64,000 nucleotides of DNA from Allopusillimonas lactea (GTDB taxonomy: Bacteria; Pseudomonadota; Gammaproteobacteria; Burkholderiales; Burkholderiaceae_B). The first letter of the stretch is position 1; each line of letters opens with the position of its first letter. Below, piece after piece: positions 16,406 to 24,679 of the stretch. The DNA is taken from the NCBI RefSeq assembly GCF_021653995.1, contig NZ_JAJJOZ010000002.1, positions 62,001-126,000 on the forward strand, written 5' to 3'. Position numbers and translations under genes: made by a program. The notes under the pieces are model-generated. The model did not search any database. It had not been told where the DNA came from and worked only from the letters and a program-made list of their open reading frames with translations.

Positions 16406-17689
16406 TCAGAAACGGTACGATACCTGTACACCAATGATATTGGCATTCGAGTTGTATGTCCCGCGCACGATACCCTTGGTGGGGTCCGTATCGTTGTTGA
16501 TGTCCGCGTCCCGCACGAAGAGGTGGGCATAGCCGATATCGATCGTGCCGCGCTCGCTGAAGTGATATTGTGCGCCGATCGACGCCCAGATGCGGTTGTT
16601 GTCAGGCAGCGAGGTGAGGCGGTAGGTTTCGCTGCGGATCGGAGACTGATCCCATGCCACGCCTGCCTTGAGCGTCCATGCCTGGTTCATGCGGTAGCGT
16701 GCGCCCAGTGCCAAGCGCCATGTATCACGAAAACGCAGTGTGAGGTCATCGGAGGGCAGAGGCCGTGTGTTCTCGATGTTCAGTGACTGCAGGCTGCTCC
16801 AGCCCGTCCATGAAATATCTGCCAGCACCTGCCATTGGCTGTTGATGTCATGGGCCAGGCTGAGCACGGCGGTGTCCGGTAGTGTGACTGAGGTGCTGGC
16901 CGCGACGCGCGCCAGGCTCCTGCCGCCCGCGGTATCAAGCTTGGTGTGTCCGTCGGCATCAATCTTCACGCGTGAGCGGTACGACAGACCGACGCGGGTA
17001 GCGGGCGTTATGTCATAGAGCAGGCCTGCGTTCCACCCCCAGCCGTCGCCGCGCAGGTTGGCCTGCGCACCCAGGTCGGGCGTACCCAGCGGCAGGCGCA
17101 TGGCTGCCGCCGGGACGGCACGGCGGTATTCAGCATCGAGGTACATCCAGTTCAGCCCCGCACCCAACGACAGGCGATCAGAAACCTTATACGCGACTGA
17201 AGGATTGATATTGACGCTCTGGATCTCGAACTTGCGTGAATGATAGCGCCCGATCCAGTTGTCGTCATATTCGGTCATCAGCCCAAAGGGGGCGCCCACG
17301 CCCAGGCCTGCAAACCATTGAGGCGACAACTGCCAGGAGCCATACAGGTTGGGCACCACGCCGGCCGATCCGGCATCGCCGCCGTTGTTGGCGCCGAGCG
17401 GCATCCCGCCCGGGCCGCGGCTGCCATTGTTGTCGAACTTGAAGGACGGGCGTATTACATTGAATCCGCCCGATACATTGACGCCTTCCAGTTTGGTCAT
17501 GCCGGCGGGGTTGTAATAGATTGTGCTGGCGTCGTCGGCCACGGCAGCCGAGCCTGCGTAGGCATTGCCCAACCCGCTGGCGTTCTGTTCCAGGAGCTGG
17601 AAGCCCGCTGCGTGGGCGCCGCCTGCGAACAGGCCTGAAATCAATACCGATACGACGCGCAGCGTTGCGCTGGTTTTCAGATCTTTCAT
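16406..17689 (-). CDS. fadL: outer-membrane long-chain fatty acid transporter, OmpP1/FadL family
   Basis: A 427-residue beta-barrel protein. Residues 1-27 form a signal peptide ending in Ala-His-Ala, and the mature protein begins AGFQLLEQNASGLGNAYAGS, the hatch-domain start typical of FadL. Alternating strands and loops fill the rest, and it ends in VQVSYRF with the C-terminal Phe recognised by the Bam machinery. AGGAGGTGAC is a near-perfect ribosome binding site just upstream. It probably carries hydrophobic substrates across the outer membrane; its neighbours point to fatty acids, although FadL relatives also carry aromatic hydrocarbons. Confidence 0.92.
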   Translation of the reverse strand: MKDLKTSATLRVVSVLISGLFAGGAHAAGFQLLEQNASGLGNAYAGSAAVADDASTIYYNPAGMTKLEGVNVSGGFNVIRPSFKFDNNGSRGPGGMPLGANNGGDAGSAGVVPNLYGSWQLSPQWFAGLGVGAPFGLMTEYDDNWIGRYHSRKFEIQSVNINPSVAYKVSDRLSLGAGLNWMYLDAEYRRAVPAAAMRLPLGTPDLGAQANLRGDGWGWNAGLLYDITPATRVGLSYRSRVKIDADGHTKLDTAGGRSLARVAASTSVTLPDTAVLSLAHDINSQWQVLADISWTGWSSLQSLNIENTRPLPSDDLTLRFRDTWRLALGARYRMNQAWTLKAGVAWDQSPIRSETYRLTSLPDNNRIWASIGAQYHFSERGTIDIGYAHLFVRDADINNDTDPTKGIVRGTYNSNANIIGVQVSYRF

Positions 17690-17839
17690 GTGTCACCTCC
17701 TGTCTGCTTGCTTGATGAAAATACACGCTGGCGTTCTGTCCGCACCTTTCGCGTGGCGATGTTGATAATGACGATGCCGCCTGCTGCTGGTTTCATGCCG
17801 TGCATCGCTTGCGGCAATTTGCGAATCGATACGGCGCCT
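17690..17839. promoter_or_regulatory. intergenic region upstream of fadL
   Basis: The 150 bases between fadJ and fadL contain the strong AGGAGGTGAC ribosome binding site of fadL (minus strand). I found no CAAAC-N-GTTTG dyad and no clear promoter hexamers, so fadL may be transcribed from the fadI/fadJ transcript or from a promoter I cannot recognise. Confidence 0.35.
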
Positions 17840-19810
17840 TCAAGCGGCACCGTCGGATCGTGTGGTAGATACCTGCGGCGGTGCATGCAGTGGGCCGCCC
17901 CTGAAGGGTGCGAAACCGGTGCCGAAAATTACTCCCGCGTCGGCAAGGTCTGCGTCGGCCACCACACCCTTGGCCAATTGCTCGCGCGTCTTTTCGATGA
18001 GGGGCGTGATCAGGCGTACGGCCAGGCCGTCTGGTACGGTGGTGGGGGTGTGCTTCTCCGGTTTGCCATCTTTCCAGCCATAAAAGCCTCGACCGGTTTT
18101 GCGGCCCAATTCGTTTCGGTGCAGATGTAGTGCAAGGCAGGCCGGCATGGCTGCCGCGTCCGATAGTTGTGCCCCCGCATCACGGGTGATGTCCAGGCCG
18201 ACGGTATCGATCAGTTCGATTGGCCCCATGGGCATGCCCCAAGCCACCATTGCCGCATCAATGCTTTCGGGCAGCACGCCTTCGTCGACGCAGCGCATGG
18301 CTTCTAGCATGTAGGGGGCGAGCACGGCGTTGACCAGAAAACCAGGCGTGCTGTGCACCGGCAGGGGCAGCTTACCGATACGCACCACAAATCCGCAGGC
18401 TGCTGCGCGCGTCGCGCCAGCAGTGTCTTCGGTGTGTACGACTTCGACCAGCGGCATGCGGGCGACCGGGTTGAAGAAGTGCAGGCCGATGAAGCGTTCT
18501 GGCGCCGACAGTTCAGCCCGCAGCGCTTCGAGTGCCAAGCTGGAGGTATTTGTGGCCAGCAGGGCGCTGGGCTTCATGCGCGGCTCGAGCTGGCGATAGA
18601 GCGCGCGCTTGGCCTCGGCGTTTTCGGTGATGGCCTCTATGACGAGATCGGCACGGGGCACGCCATCGCCGTGTGAATCGGGTATCAGCCGGTCGAATGC
18701 GGCGCGTGCTTCGCGCGGGTTTTTCAGCTTGTGGGCGAACAGCGCGCCGGCGCGGCCCAGCGCGGCGGCGATGCGGGCCGCGTCCTGGTCTTGCAGCGTA
18801 ACAGCTATGCCCCGCAGTGCGCACCATGCAGCGATGTCGCCGCCCATGACGCCTGCACCGACTACATGGACATGGCCCACAGAATGCGGAGGAGCCTCCC
18901 CCCGCTGCGGCTTGCCGAAAGCTTTGAGCCGTTCTTGAAGATGAAACACGCGCACCAGGTTGCGGGCAGTGGCGGAGCGCACGATGGCATCGATGCACTC
19001 AGGTGCTTCGAGCGCATTGCCGTCGTGGCGGGCCCAGATATCGAGAATGGCGCGGGGTGCGGGGTAATGCCCGCCTGGGTCGCGCTGCTGTACCTTGCGC
19101 ACGGCCTGGCGCGCCACCAGCGGGCGGATGAAAGACAGGTTCAGCAAAGCCCCCACGCCGCGCGCCGTGCGGGCCTGGCGCCCGCTCAGTACTGTCATGG
19201 CGGCGGCCCGGCGGGCTAGGCGCTGCGGCACAAGCGCATCGGCCAGCCCTATGCTGACCGCGCGTCGCGCATCGGCGGAACGCCCGGTCAGCATCATGTC
19301 AAGGGCGATTGGCGCACCAACGAGGCGGGGCAGGCGCTGCATGCCGCCCCAGCCGGGGAAGATGCCCAGCATGACCTCGGGCAACGCCAGCTTGGTTTCG
19401 GGTTGATCTATCACCAGGCGGTAGCGGCAAGCCATGGCCAACTCAAGCCCGCCGCCCAGGCAATGCCCGTGGATCAGGGCGAGTGTCGGGTATGGGGCCG
19501 CAGCCAGCGTGTTGGCGATCCGCCATCCGCGTTCAACCAGCGCAATGGCTTGTTCACGCGTATCCAGCCCCGCGAATTCGCCGATATCCGCGCCAGCGAT
19601 GAAGCCAGCCTTTTTGCCTGATCGAAGCACCAACCCTGCTGGCGGGTTGTTGGCGAGCCATTGCAGCGCGGCCTCGAGCTCGCGCATGACACCGGCAGAC
19701 AACTGGTTGACGGTGTTGCCCGCGCAGTCGAACGTAAGCCAGCCTACATGCTGCTCGTCGGTGTGATAGCGGAAATTGACTAGCCCGAGGGTATCGAACG
19801 ATGTGGCCAT
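17840..19810 (-). CDS. fadJ: enoyl-CoA hydratase / 3-hydroxyacyl-CoA dehydrogenase, FadJ/FadB type
   Basis: A 656-residue bifunctional enzyme with the hydratase domain first: AGADIGEFAGLDTREQA and GHCLGGGLELAMACRYRL (oxyanion hole and first Glu) then LPEVMLGIFPGWGGMQRLPR (second Glu). The NAD-binding domain follows (VVGAGVMGGDIAAWCALRG near residue 315) with TNTSSLALEAL and IGLHFFNPVARMPLVEVV holding the dehydrogenase His. It ends soon after the conserved GTGFAPFRGGPL, somewhat shorter than Escherichia coli FadJ. It starts one base after the fadI stop, so the pair is translationally coupled and likely forms the FadIJ complex. Confidence 0.92.
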   Translation of the reverse strand: MATSFDTLGLVNFRYHTDEQHVGWLTFDCAGNTVNQLSAGVMRELEAALQWLANNPPAGLVLRSGKKAGFIAGADIGEFAGLDTREQAIALVERGWRIANTLAAAPYPTLALIHGHCLGGGLELAMACRYRLVIDQPETKLALPEVMLGIFPGWGGMQRLPRLVGAPIALDMMLTGRSADARRAVSIGLADALVPQRLARRAAAMTVLSGRQARTARGVGALLNLSFIRPLVARQAVRKVQQRDPGGHYPAPRAILDIWARHDGNALEAPECIDAIVRSATARNLVRVFHLQERLKAFGKPQRGEAPPHSVGHVHVVGAGVMGGDIAAWCALRGIAVTLQDQDAARIAAALGRAGALFAHKLKNPREARAAFDRLIPDSHGDGVPRADLVIEAITENAEAKRALYRQLEPRMKPSALLATNTSSLALEALRAELSAPERFIGLHFFNPVARMPLVEVVHTEDTAGATRAAACGFVVRIGKLPLPVHSTPGFLVNAVLAPYMLEAMRCVDEGVLPESIDAAMVAWGMPMGPIELIDTVGLDITRDAGAQLSDAAAMPACLALHLHRNELGRKTGRGFYGWKDGKPEKHTPTTVPDGLAVRLITPLIEKTREQLAKGVVADADLADAGVIFGTGFAPFRGGPLHAPPQVSTTRSDGAA

Positions 19811-19811
19811 G

Positions 19812-21104
19812 TCAGACCTCGCTGTCGCAGGCTTCGACCATCATCGCACCGCCCTGCCCGCCGCCTATGCACAGTGCTGCCATGCCGCGCTTGAGACCGC
19901 GCTGGCGCAACGCCTGCAGCAGGTGCAGCACGATGCGCGCGCCGGAGGCGCCTACCGGGTGGCCGATTGCAATGGCGCCGCCATTCACATTCAGGCAGCC
20001 AGTGTCCAGCTCGCCCAATGCGCCGCGCCCCAAGTGCGCCTGGCACCACGCGTCGTCGCGCCATGCCGCCAGGCAGGCCAGCACCTGGGCTGCGAAGGCC
20101 TCGTTGATTTCCCAGAGATCAAGATCGTTCAGGCCAAGATGGTGGCGCTGCAAAATGGGCGTGGCGGCAAAGACGGGCCCCAAGCCCATTTCGGCGGGGT
20201 CAAGCGCGGCCCATTGCACGTCCGTGATGCGACCGATGGGCTGCAGACCCCACCGCTGAACGGCTGCATGCGATGCCAGCACCAACAGCGCTGCGCCATC
20301 GGTGACCTGCGAACTATTACCCGCCGTGATACTGCCCCAGGGCGGGTCGAATACGGGCTTCAACCTGGCCAGCCGCTCGGGCGTCGAATCATCCCGCACG
20401 CCGTCGTCGCTGGCGTATAGCTTACCTTGGCTGTCTATTAGCGGGACGATTTCGTCGAAGGCTCCATTCTGGCGGCCCGCCAGGGCGCGGCGATGGCTCA
20501 GTGCCGCATAGCGGTCCATCTCGTCGCGCCCGATGCCGAACTGATGCGCCAGGTTTTCTGCTGTCTGCCCCATGGAAAGGCCGACAACCGGATCGGTTAG
20601 CCCCCTGAGCAAGCCGATGACGGGAGCCAGCAACCTCGGCCGTAATTGCCGCAGCGCCCGCAGCCTCGCAGCTGCGCCACGGGCCTCTCTCCACGTGGCC
20701 AGCCACTTCACCATTTCATCGCTAAATAGCACCGGTGAGCGGGATAATGCATCGGTGCCGCCGGCCAGCACCACGTCGGAACGCCCCGTCTGGATGGACA
20801 TAATGGCGGCATCGAGCGCTTGCATGCCAGACGCGCAGTTACGCATGACTGTCCACCCTGGTACGGCATGGCCGCAGCCCAGCCGCAGCGCGATGACGCG
20901 GCCGATATTGGTTTCGTCGGGTGACGGGGCGGCGCAGCCGATGATGACCTCGCTTAGATCGGTGGCGTTGAAACGCTGGCGCAGCAGCAGCGCCCGGCCG
21001 GCCTGTAGGGCGAGGTCAGAGGCGGAAAACGGCCCCGGTGCATTGCGCGCCTTCAGGAAGGGGCTGCGGGCGCCATCGATGACATAGACCGGTTGGAAAG
21101 CCAT
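19812..21104 (-). CDS. fadI: acetyl-CoA C-acyltransferase (thiolase), FadI type
   Basis: A 430-residue thiolase of FadI length. Cys90 in VMRNCASGMQALDA is the acyl acceptor, NVNGGAIAIGHPVGASGARI carries the active-site His, and CIGGGQGGAMMVE the second Cys. It is transcribed 17 bases after the tetR gene and one base before fadJ. Together with FadJ it would complete the last three beta-oxidation steps. It is the second thiolase in this block; the one at 9196 has a similar active site but lies in the opposing operon. Confidence 0.92.
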   Translation of the reverse strand: MAFQPVYVIDGARSPFLKARNAPGPFSASDLALQAGRALLLRQRFNATDLSEVIIGCAAPSPDETNIGRVIALRLGCGHAVPGWTVMRNCASGMQALDAAIMSIQTGRSDVVLAGGTDALSRSPVLFSDEMVKWLATWREARGAAARLRALRQLRPRLLAPVIGLLRGLTDPVVGLSMGQTAENLAHQFGIGRDEMDRYAALSHRRALAGRQNGAFDEIVPLIDSQGKLYASDDGVRDDSTPERLARLKPVFDPPWGSITAGNSSQVTDGAALLVLASHAAVQRWGLQPIGRITDVQWAALDPAEMGLGPVFAATPILQRHHLGLNDLDLWEINEAFAAQVLACLAAWRDDAWCQAHLGRGALGELDTGCLNVNGGAIAIGHPVGASGARIVLHLLQALRQRGLKRGMAALCIGGGQGGAMMVEACDSEV

Positions 21105-21121
21105 TTTCGCGTCCTTGCTCG

Positions 21122-21817
21122 TTAGGCTACCTGGCAGTGTGGATGCGCAGCGGCGTCGGCACCCGGCAAGGGTGCGCGCAACCCGCCCAGAAGAAAGCTC
21201 ATCAGGCGGCCCTGTAGGCGTTGGATTGGGTCGCCGGCCTCGGCGCCCGAGGCCTGCCAGCCAATTGCCGTCTGCAGCACCTCGGTGCCCGCCAGCGCGT
21301 AGGAACAGGCGCCCAGCATGAAATGAAAGCGCCAGATGATCTCGACCTCGGGCACGCCGGGCAGGGCATGCAGCAGTGCCTGTTTGAAGCGGATGAACAC
21401 GCTGGAGTGCTCATCGATGAGTGTGGCGCGGATGAAGCCCCCAGGGTCGGACATGCTGCGTTCGAGCAGGGGAACGAAGGCGCGGCCGTCGGATGTGCCG
21501 CTGTATGCATGGCGGATGAGCGGCCCGAAGAAGGCATCGACGATCTGGGACGGTTTGAGGGGTTCGCCGCCGGTTTCGTGCTCGAGCGCATCGAGCAGCG
21601 TCAGGCGCTCTTTATTAAGCGCTGCCACACGGCGCTGAAAGACGGCCTTGATCAAGCCGTCCTTGCTGCCGAAATGGTAGTTCACGGCAGAAAGATTGAC
21701 CTGCGCGGCGCCGGTGATTTGCCGCATAGAGGTATTGTCGTGCCCATGCTGGGCGAACAGTAGCTCGGCAGCGTCAAGAATACGGCTACGGGTTGAATGC
21801 GTAGTGTGTTGTGTCAT
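21122..21817 (-). CDS. TetR-family transcriptional regulator, probable repressor of the fatty-acid genes
   Basis: A 231-residue TetR protein. RSRILDAAELLFAQHGHDNT and SMRQITGAAQVNLSAVNYHFGSKDGLI form the N-terminal helix-turn-helix; the C-terminal part is a ligand-binding domain. It is the first gene of the operon with fadI and fadJ. A perfect TCAAAC-N4-GTTTGA dyad 78 bases upstream fits the published form of PsrA-type fatty-acid repressor sites (G/C-AAAC, 2-4 bases, GTTTG-G/C). Autoregulation with release by acyl-CoA or free fatty acid is therefore a good hypothesis. FadP, a betaproteobacterial fatty-acid TetR regulator, is another candidate identity. Confidence 0.88.
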   Translation of the reverse strand: MTQHTTHSTRSRILDAAELLFAQHGHDNTSMRQITGAAQVNLSAVNYHFGSKDGLIKAVFQRRVAALNKERLTLLDALEHETGGEPLKPSQIVDAFFGPLIRHAYSGTSDGRAFVPLLERSMSDPGGFIRATLIDEHSSVFIRFKQALLHALPGVPEVEIIWRFHFMLGACSYALAGTEVLQTAIGWQASGAEAGDPIQRLQGRLMSFLLGGLRAPLPGADAAAHPHCQVA

Positions 21818-21842
21818 GCCGGATGTCTCGCTGTTGTTCTTG

Positions 21843-21870
21843 ATTATGTGTTGATGCGTGACGGGATCAA
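21843..21870 (-). promoter_or_regulatory. putative sigma-70 promoter of the tetR-fadI-fadJ operon
   Basis: On the minus strand TTGATC (21870-21865) and CATAAT (21848-21843) are separated by 16 bases. The -35 element overlaps the first of three ATCAAACG repeats, so a protein bound to the repeats would block polymerase. Confidence 0.45.
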
Positions 21871-21910
21871 ACGCGATAAATCAAACGCAATAAATCAAAC
21901 GTTTGTTTGA
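21866..21910. promoter_or_regulatory. operator-like cluster: three ATCAAACG repeats ending in TCAAAC-N4-GTTTGA
   Basis: ATCAAACG occurs at 21866-21873, 21880-21887 and 21894-21901, exactly 14 bases apart. The last copy forms a perfect inverted repeat TCAAAC-GTTT-GTTTGA (21895-21910), and also the palindrome CAAACGTTTG. This agrees with known PsrA-type operators. Binding is not shown. Confidence 0.6.
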
Positions 21911-22028
21911 ATCCTTGGGGTGTACTCTACCTTTGTGCTAGTACGTTTGGGTAGAGGGGGTTTGTACCTACGCGTGCCGTGCACGGAGCGTCGATGCCCG
22001 AGCGGAGGGGTCATCTGCACCTGCCCGC

Positions 22029-22054
22029 AAAAAAAAGCTACGCCGAGGCGTAGC
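22029..22054 (-). terminator. intrinsic terminator of the aldehyde dehydrogenase gene
   Basis: Read on the minus strand, GCTACGC and GCGTAGC flank a 4-base loop and are followed by eight U residues (A tract at 22029-22036). A second short dyad CCGGGC-GTA-GCCCGG (22079-22093) sits just after the stop codon. Together they end the 22103 gene before the TetR promoter region. Confidence 0.85.
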
Positions 22055-22102
22055 CGTATTGGTTGGCGCTATTGGTGACCGGGCGTAGCCCGGCCCCTGC
22101 GT

Positions 22103-23530
22103 CTAGATGTGGGTGACGAACTTGGTAACGAGGTAGCCGTCGAAGGTTTCAAGGCCGCCTTCGCTGCCGATACCGCTGTCTTTAACACCGCCGAACGGGG
22201 TTTCGGGCAGCGCGCTGCCAAAATGGTTGATGTTGACCATGCCGGATTCGAGGTTATTGGACACCTTGGTGGCGGTCTGCAGCGAGTTGGTGAATACGTA
22301 AGACGACAGGCCGAAGGGCAGGGAGTTGGCTCGCCGGATCACGTCGTCGGTATCGTTGAAGCGCGTTATCGGCGCGATAGGCCCAAAGGGTTCTTCTGTC
22401 ATCAGCATGGCATCTTCCGGCAGGTCGGTGACCACCGTGGGCGAGAAGAAATGCCCCGGCAGGTCGGGCGCATCGCCGCCCAGTACCACTTTGCCCCCGC
22501 GCTCGAGCGCATTTTCGACAAACTTGGCCATCATGGGTACCCGGCGCTCATGTGCGAGCGGGCCCATTTGCGTGTCGGCCGCCATGCCATCGCCTACTTT
22601 GATACCCTTGAGCGTGTCGACGAAGGTAGCCAGGAAGCGGTCGTACGCCTTGTCGTGCACATAGAACCGGGTGGGCGACACGCACACCTGGCCGGCGTTG
22701 CGGATCTTGAACTTGGCCAGCATCTTGGCGGCGCGATCGATATCGGCGTCATCGAACACCAGCACCGGCGAGTGCCCGCCCAATTCCATGGTGACACGCT
22801 TCATGTGCGCGCCGGCCAGCGCGGCAAGCTGCTTGCCCACCGGCACCGAGCCCGTGAACGACACCTTGCGCACAATAGGCGAACGGACGAGGTAATCAGA
22901 GACTTCGGCGGGCACGCCCCAGACGATATTCAGCACCCCGGGCGGGAGGCCCGCATCGTGGAACAGCCGCGCGATGGCCATCACGGCGCTGGGGGCGTCT
23001 TCGGGGCCCTTGAGAATGATGGTGCAGCCGGCGCCGACCGCGGCGCAGATCTTGCGGATGGCCTGGTTGAACGGGAAATTCCATGGCGTGAAGGCCGCGC
23101 ACACCCCTACTGGTTCGCGCAGCACCATCTGCCGCACATCGGGATTGCGCGGCGGAACGATGCGACCGTAAATGCGGCGGCATTCTTCGGCGTGCCAGTC
23201 GGCGTGCTCGGAGCAGGTGGCGATCTCACCCACCGCCTCGGCCAGAGGCTTGCCTTGGTCTAGCGTAAGATTGCGGCCGATCTCCTGGGCGCGCTCGCGG
23301 GCAAGCTGGCCGACCTTGCGCAGGATCTCGGCGCGGTGCACGGGCGAGCTGTGGCGCCAGGTCTCGAATGCCCGGGCTGCAGCGGCCAGAGCGCGGTCCA
23401 GGTCTGCGGTAGTGGCGTGCGGCAACTGGCCCAGCACCTCGAGCGTTGCCGGGTTGGTGACCGGCTGGGTCTTGCGCCCATCGCCCTGAATGAACTCGCC
23501 GTCTATATATAATGCCAATGTCTCGTACAT
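22103..23530 (-). CDS. NAD(P)-dependent aldehyde dehydrogenase, succinate-semialdehyde dehydrogenase-like
   Basis: A 475-residue aldehyde dehydrogenase. TPWNFPFNQAIRKICAAVGAGC is the cofactor-binding region, MELGGHSPVLVFDDAD carries the general-base Glu, and NAGQVCVSPTRFYV the nucleophilic Cys. Family resemblance is closest to the GabD/SSADH group (LREPVGVCAAFTPWNFP). The frame is open to 23623, but the ATG at 23530 is preferred: AGGAGC and AGGA lie 6-14 bases upstream and MYETLALYIDGEFI is a normal start. It could oxidise succinate semialdehyde or another carboxylic semialdehyde; it is monocistronic and not obviously part of beta-oxidation. Confidence 0.88.
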   Translation of the reverse strand: MYETLALYIDGEFIQGDGRKTQPVTNPATLEVLGQLPHATTADLDRALAAAARAFETWRHSSPVHRAEILRKVGQLARERAQEIGRNLTLDQGKPLAEAVGEIATCSEHADWHAEECRRIYGRIVPPRNPDVRQMVLREPVGVCAAFTPWNFPFNQAIRKICAAVGAGCTIILKGPEDAPSAVMAIARLFHDAGLPPGVLNIVWGVPAEVSDYLVRSPIVRKVSFTGSVPVGKQLAALAGAHMKRVTMELGGHSPVLVFDDADIDRAAKMLAKFKIRNAGQVCVSPTRFYVHDKAYDRFLATFVDTLKGIKVGDGMAADTQMGPLAHERRVPMMAKFVENALERGGKVVLGGDAPDLPGHFFSPTVVTDLPEDAMLMTEEPFGPIAPITRFNDTDDVIRRANSLPFGLSSYVFTNSLQTATKVSNNLESGMVNINHFGSALPETPFGGVKDSGIGSEGGLETFDGYLVTKFVTHI

Positions 23531-23711
23531 GCTGGTTCCTGCTCCTGATATGGATCTGAAGGTATCGATATAGTAGATAGATACGGGTGCCATGCGTTTG
23601 CTGTCGGCGCTGGCACGCAGCAAGCCACCATGCTACCGCGTAACGCCAAAATGGCGAAGCAGACAAAACACCACAGGCAAGCGGGCGCTCACCCAAAACG
23701 CGCCTAACTAC
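23531..23711. promoter_or_regulatory. region upstream of the aldehyde dehydrogenase gene
   Basis: This stretch is intergenic. It includes an inverted repeat GTATC (23562-23566) / GATAC (23580-23584) with a 13-base AT-rich centre about 32 bases before the aldehyde dehydrogenase start, a possible operator or part of its promoter. No gene is visible. Confidence 0.3.
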
Positions 23712-23740
23712 TTGCAAACCAACGAAAACTAGAATACCAT
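23712..23740 (+). promoter_or_regulatory. putative sigma-70 promoter for the rplN (spc) operon
   Basis: TTGCAA (23712-23717) and TACCAT (23735-23740) are spaced by 17 bases. It would start transcription near 23747, leaving a leader of about 220 bases before rplN. Since rpsQ ends in a terminator 16 kb upstream, a promoter must exist in this gap; this is the best match I see. Confidence 0.4.
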
Positions 23741-23746
23741 AGAGAA

Positions 23747-23968
23747 CTTGCTGGCAAAAACCCGTGGTGCTTCATGCAGCATGAGCGCCGGCAAAGACAA
23801 AACGCGAAGCAAAACGCGGCACAATCTACGTGTTTTGAGCGCGATTTTTTAGCAAGATTTCAACCCAGGGCGACGGGCATTGGCCAATAGCCTGACGGGA
23901 CCAAAACTGGTTGCGGGGAAGCCAATAGCCCTGGCGTCTCATGCAACTAAGTTGGAACAGGAAAAATC
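23747..23968 (+). promoter_or_regulatory. long leader of the rplN operon with two GCCAATAGCC repeats
   Basis: About 220 bases without a gene. The 10-base sequence GCCAATAGCC occurs twice, at 23883-23892 and 23921-23930. The stretch also holds A/T-rich segments near 23840-23860. The ribosome binding site of rplN is the weak GGAACAGGAAA just before 23969. The function of the leader is unknown. Confidence 0.35.
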
Positions 23969-24337
23969 ATGATCCAAATGCAGACCACGCTGGACGTGGC
24001 CGACAACACAGGTGCACGTTCAATCATGTGCATCAAAGTGCTGGGCGGCTCCAAGCGCCGTTATGCCGCAATCGGTGACATCATCAAAGTCAGCGTCAAG
24101 GATGCGGCTCCCCGCGGGCGCGTCAAGAAAGGCGAAATCTACAATGCCGTGGTGGTTCGTACCGCCAAGGGCGTTCGCCGCAAGGACGGCTCGCTGATCA
24201 AGTTCGGTGGCAATGCCGCCGTTCTGCTCAATGCCAAGCTGGAACCCATCGGCACGCGTATCTTCGGACCTGTCACGCGCGAACTGCGTACAGAAAAGTT
24301 CATGAAGATCGTGTCCCTGGCTCCCGAAGTGCTGTAA
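23969..24337 (+). CDS. rplN: 50S ribosomal protein L14
   Basis: A 122-residue L14, which contacts the 30S subunit and binds the silencing factor RsfS. MIQMQTTLDVADNTGARSIM and RIFGPVTRELR are diagnostic. It is normally preceded directly by rpsQ; here it opens a separate operon and lies 9 bases before rplX. Confidence 0.98.
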   Translation: MIQMQTTLDVADNTGARSIMCIKVLGGSKRRYAAIGDIIKVSVKDAAPRGRVKKGEIYNAVVVRTAKGVRRKDGSLIKFGGNAAVLLNAKLEPIGTRIFGPVTRELRTEKFMKIVSLAPEVL

Positions 24338-24346
24338 GGAGCGCAC

Positions 24347-24667
24347 ATGGAAAAGATCCGTAAAGGCGACGAGGTCATCGTACTGACCGGTCGCGACAAA
24401 AAACGCCGCGGCACGGTGCTGCAGCGCATCGACGCCGACCACGTGCTGGTCGAAGGCATCAATGTTGTCAAGAAGCATGTCAAGGCCAACCCGATGGCCG
24501 GCACGCAAGGCGGCATTGTCGACAAGACCATGCCCATCCACATTTCCAACATTGCGCTGTACAACCCCGAGTCCGGCAAGGCCGACAAGGTTGGCATCAA
24601 GGTTGTGGACGGCAACAAGGTTCGTGTATTCCGTTCCAACGGCGCTGTCGTTGGCGCCAAGGCTTAA
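24347..24667 (+). CDS. rplX: 50S ribosomal protein L24
   Basis: A 106-residue L24, an assembly initiator that binds the 5' end of 23S rRNA. The KOW motif KIRKGDEVIVLTGRDKKRRG at the N-terminus is clear. It lies 9 bases after rplN and 12 before rplE. Confidence 0.98.
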   Translation: MEKIRKGDEVIVLTGRDKKRRGTVLQRIDADHVLVEGINVVKKHVKANPMAGTQGGIVDKTMPIHISNIALYNPESGKADKVGIKVVDGNKVRVFRSNGAVVGAKA

Positions 24668-24679
24668 GGGGCGTAGAAC

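Noticed and set aside
22109..23263. Open frame of 384 codons on the plus strand over the aldehyde dehydrogenase gene
   Set aside because: Antisense to a gene with intact active-site Cys and Glu; no start signal.
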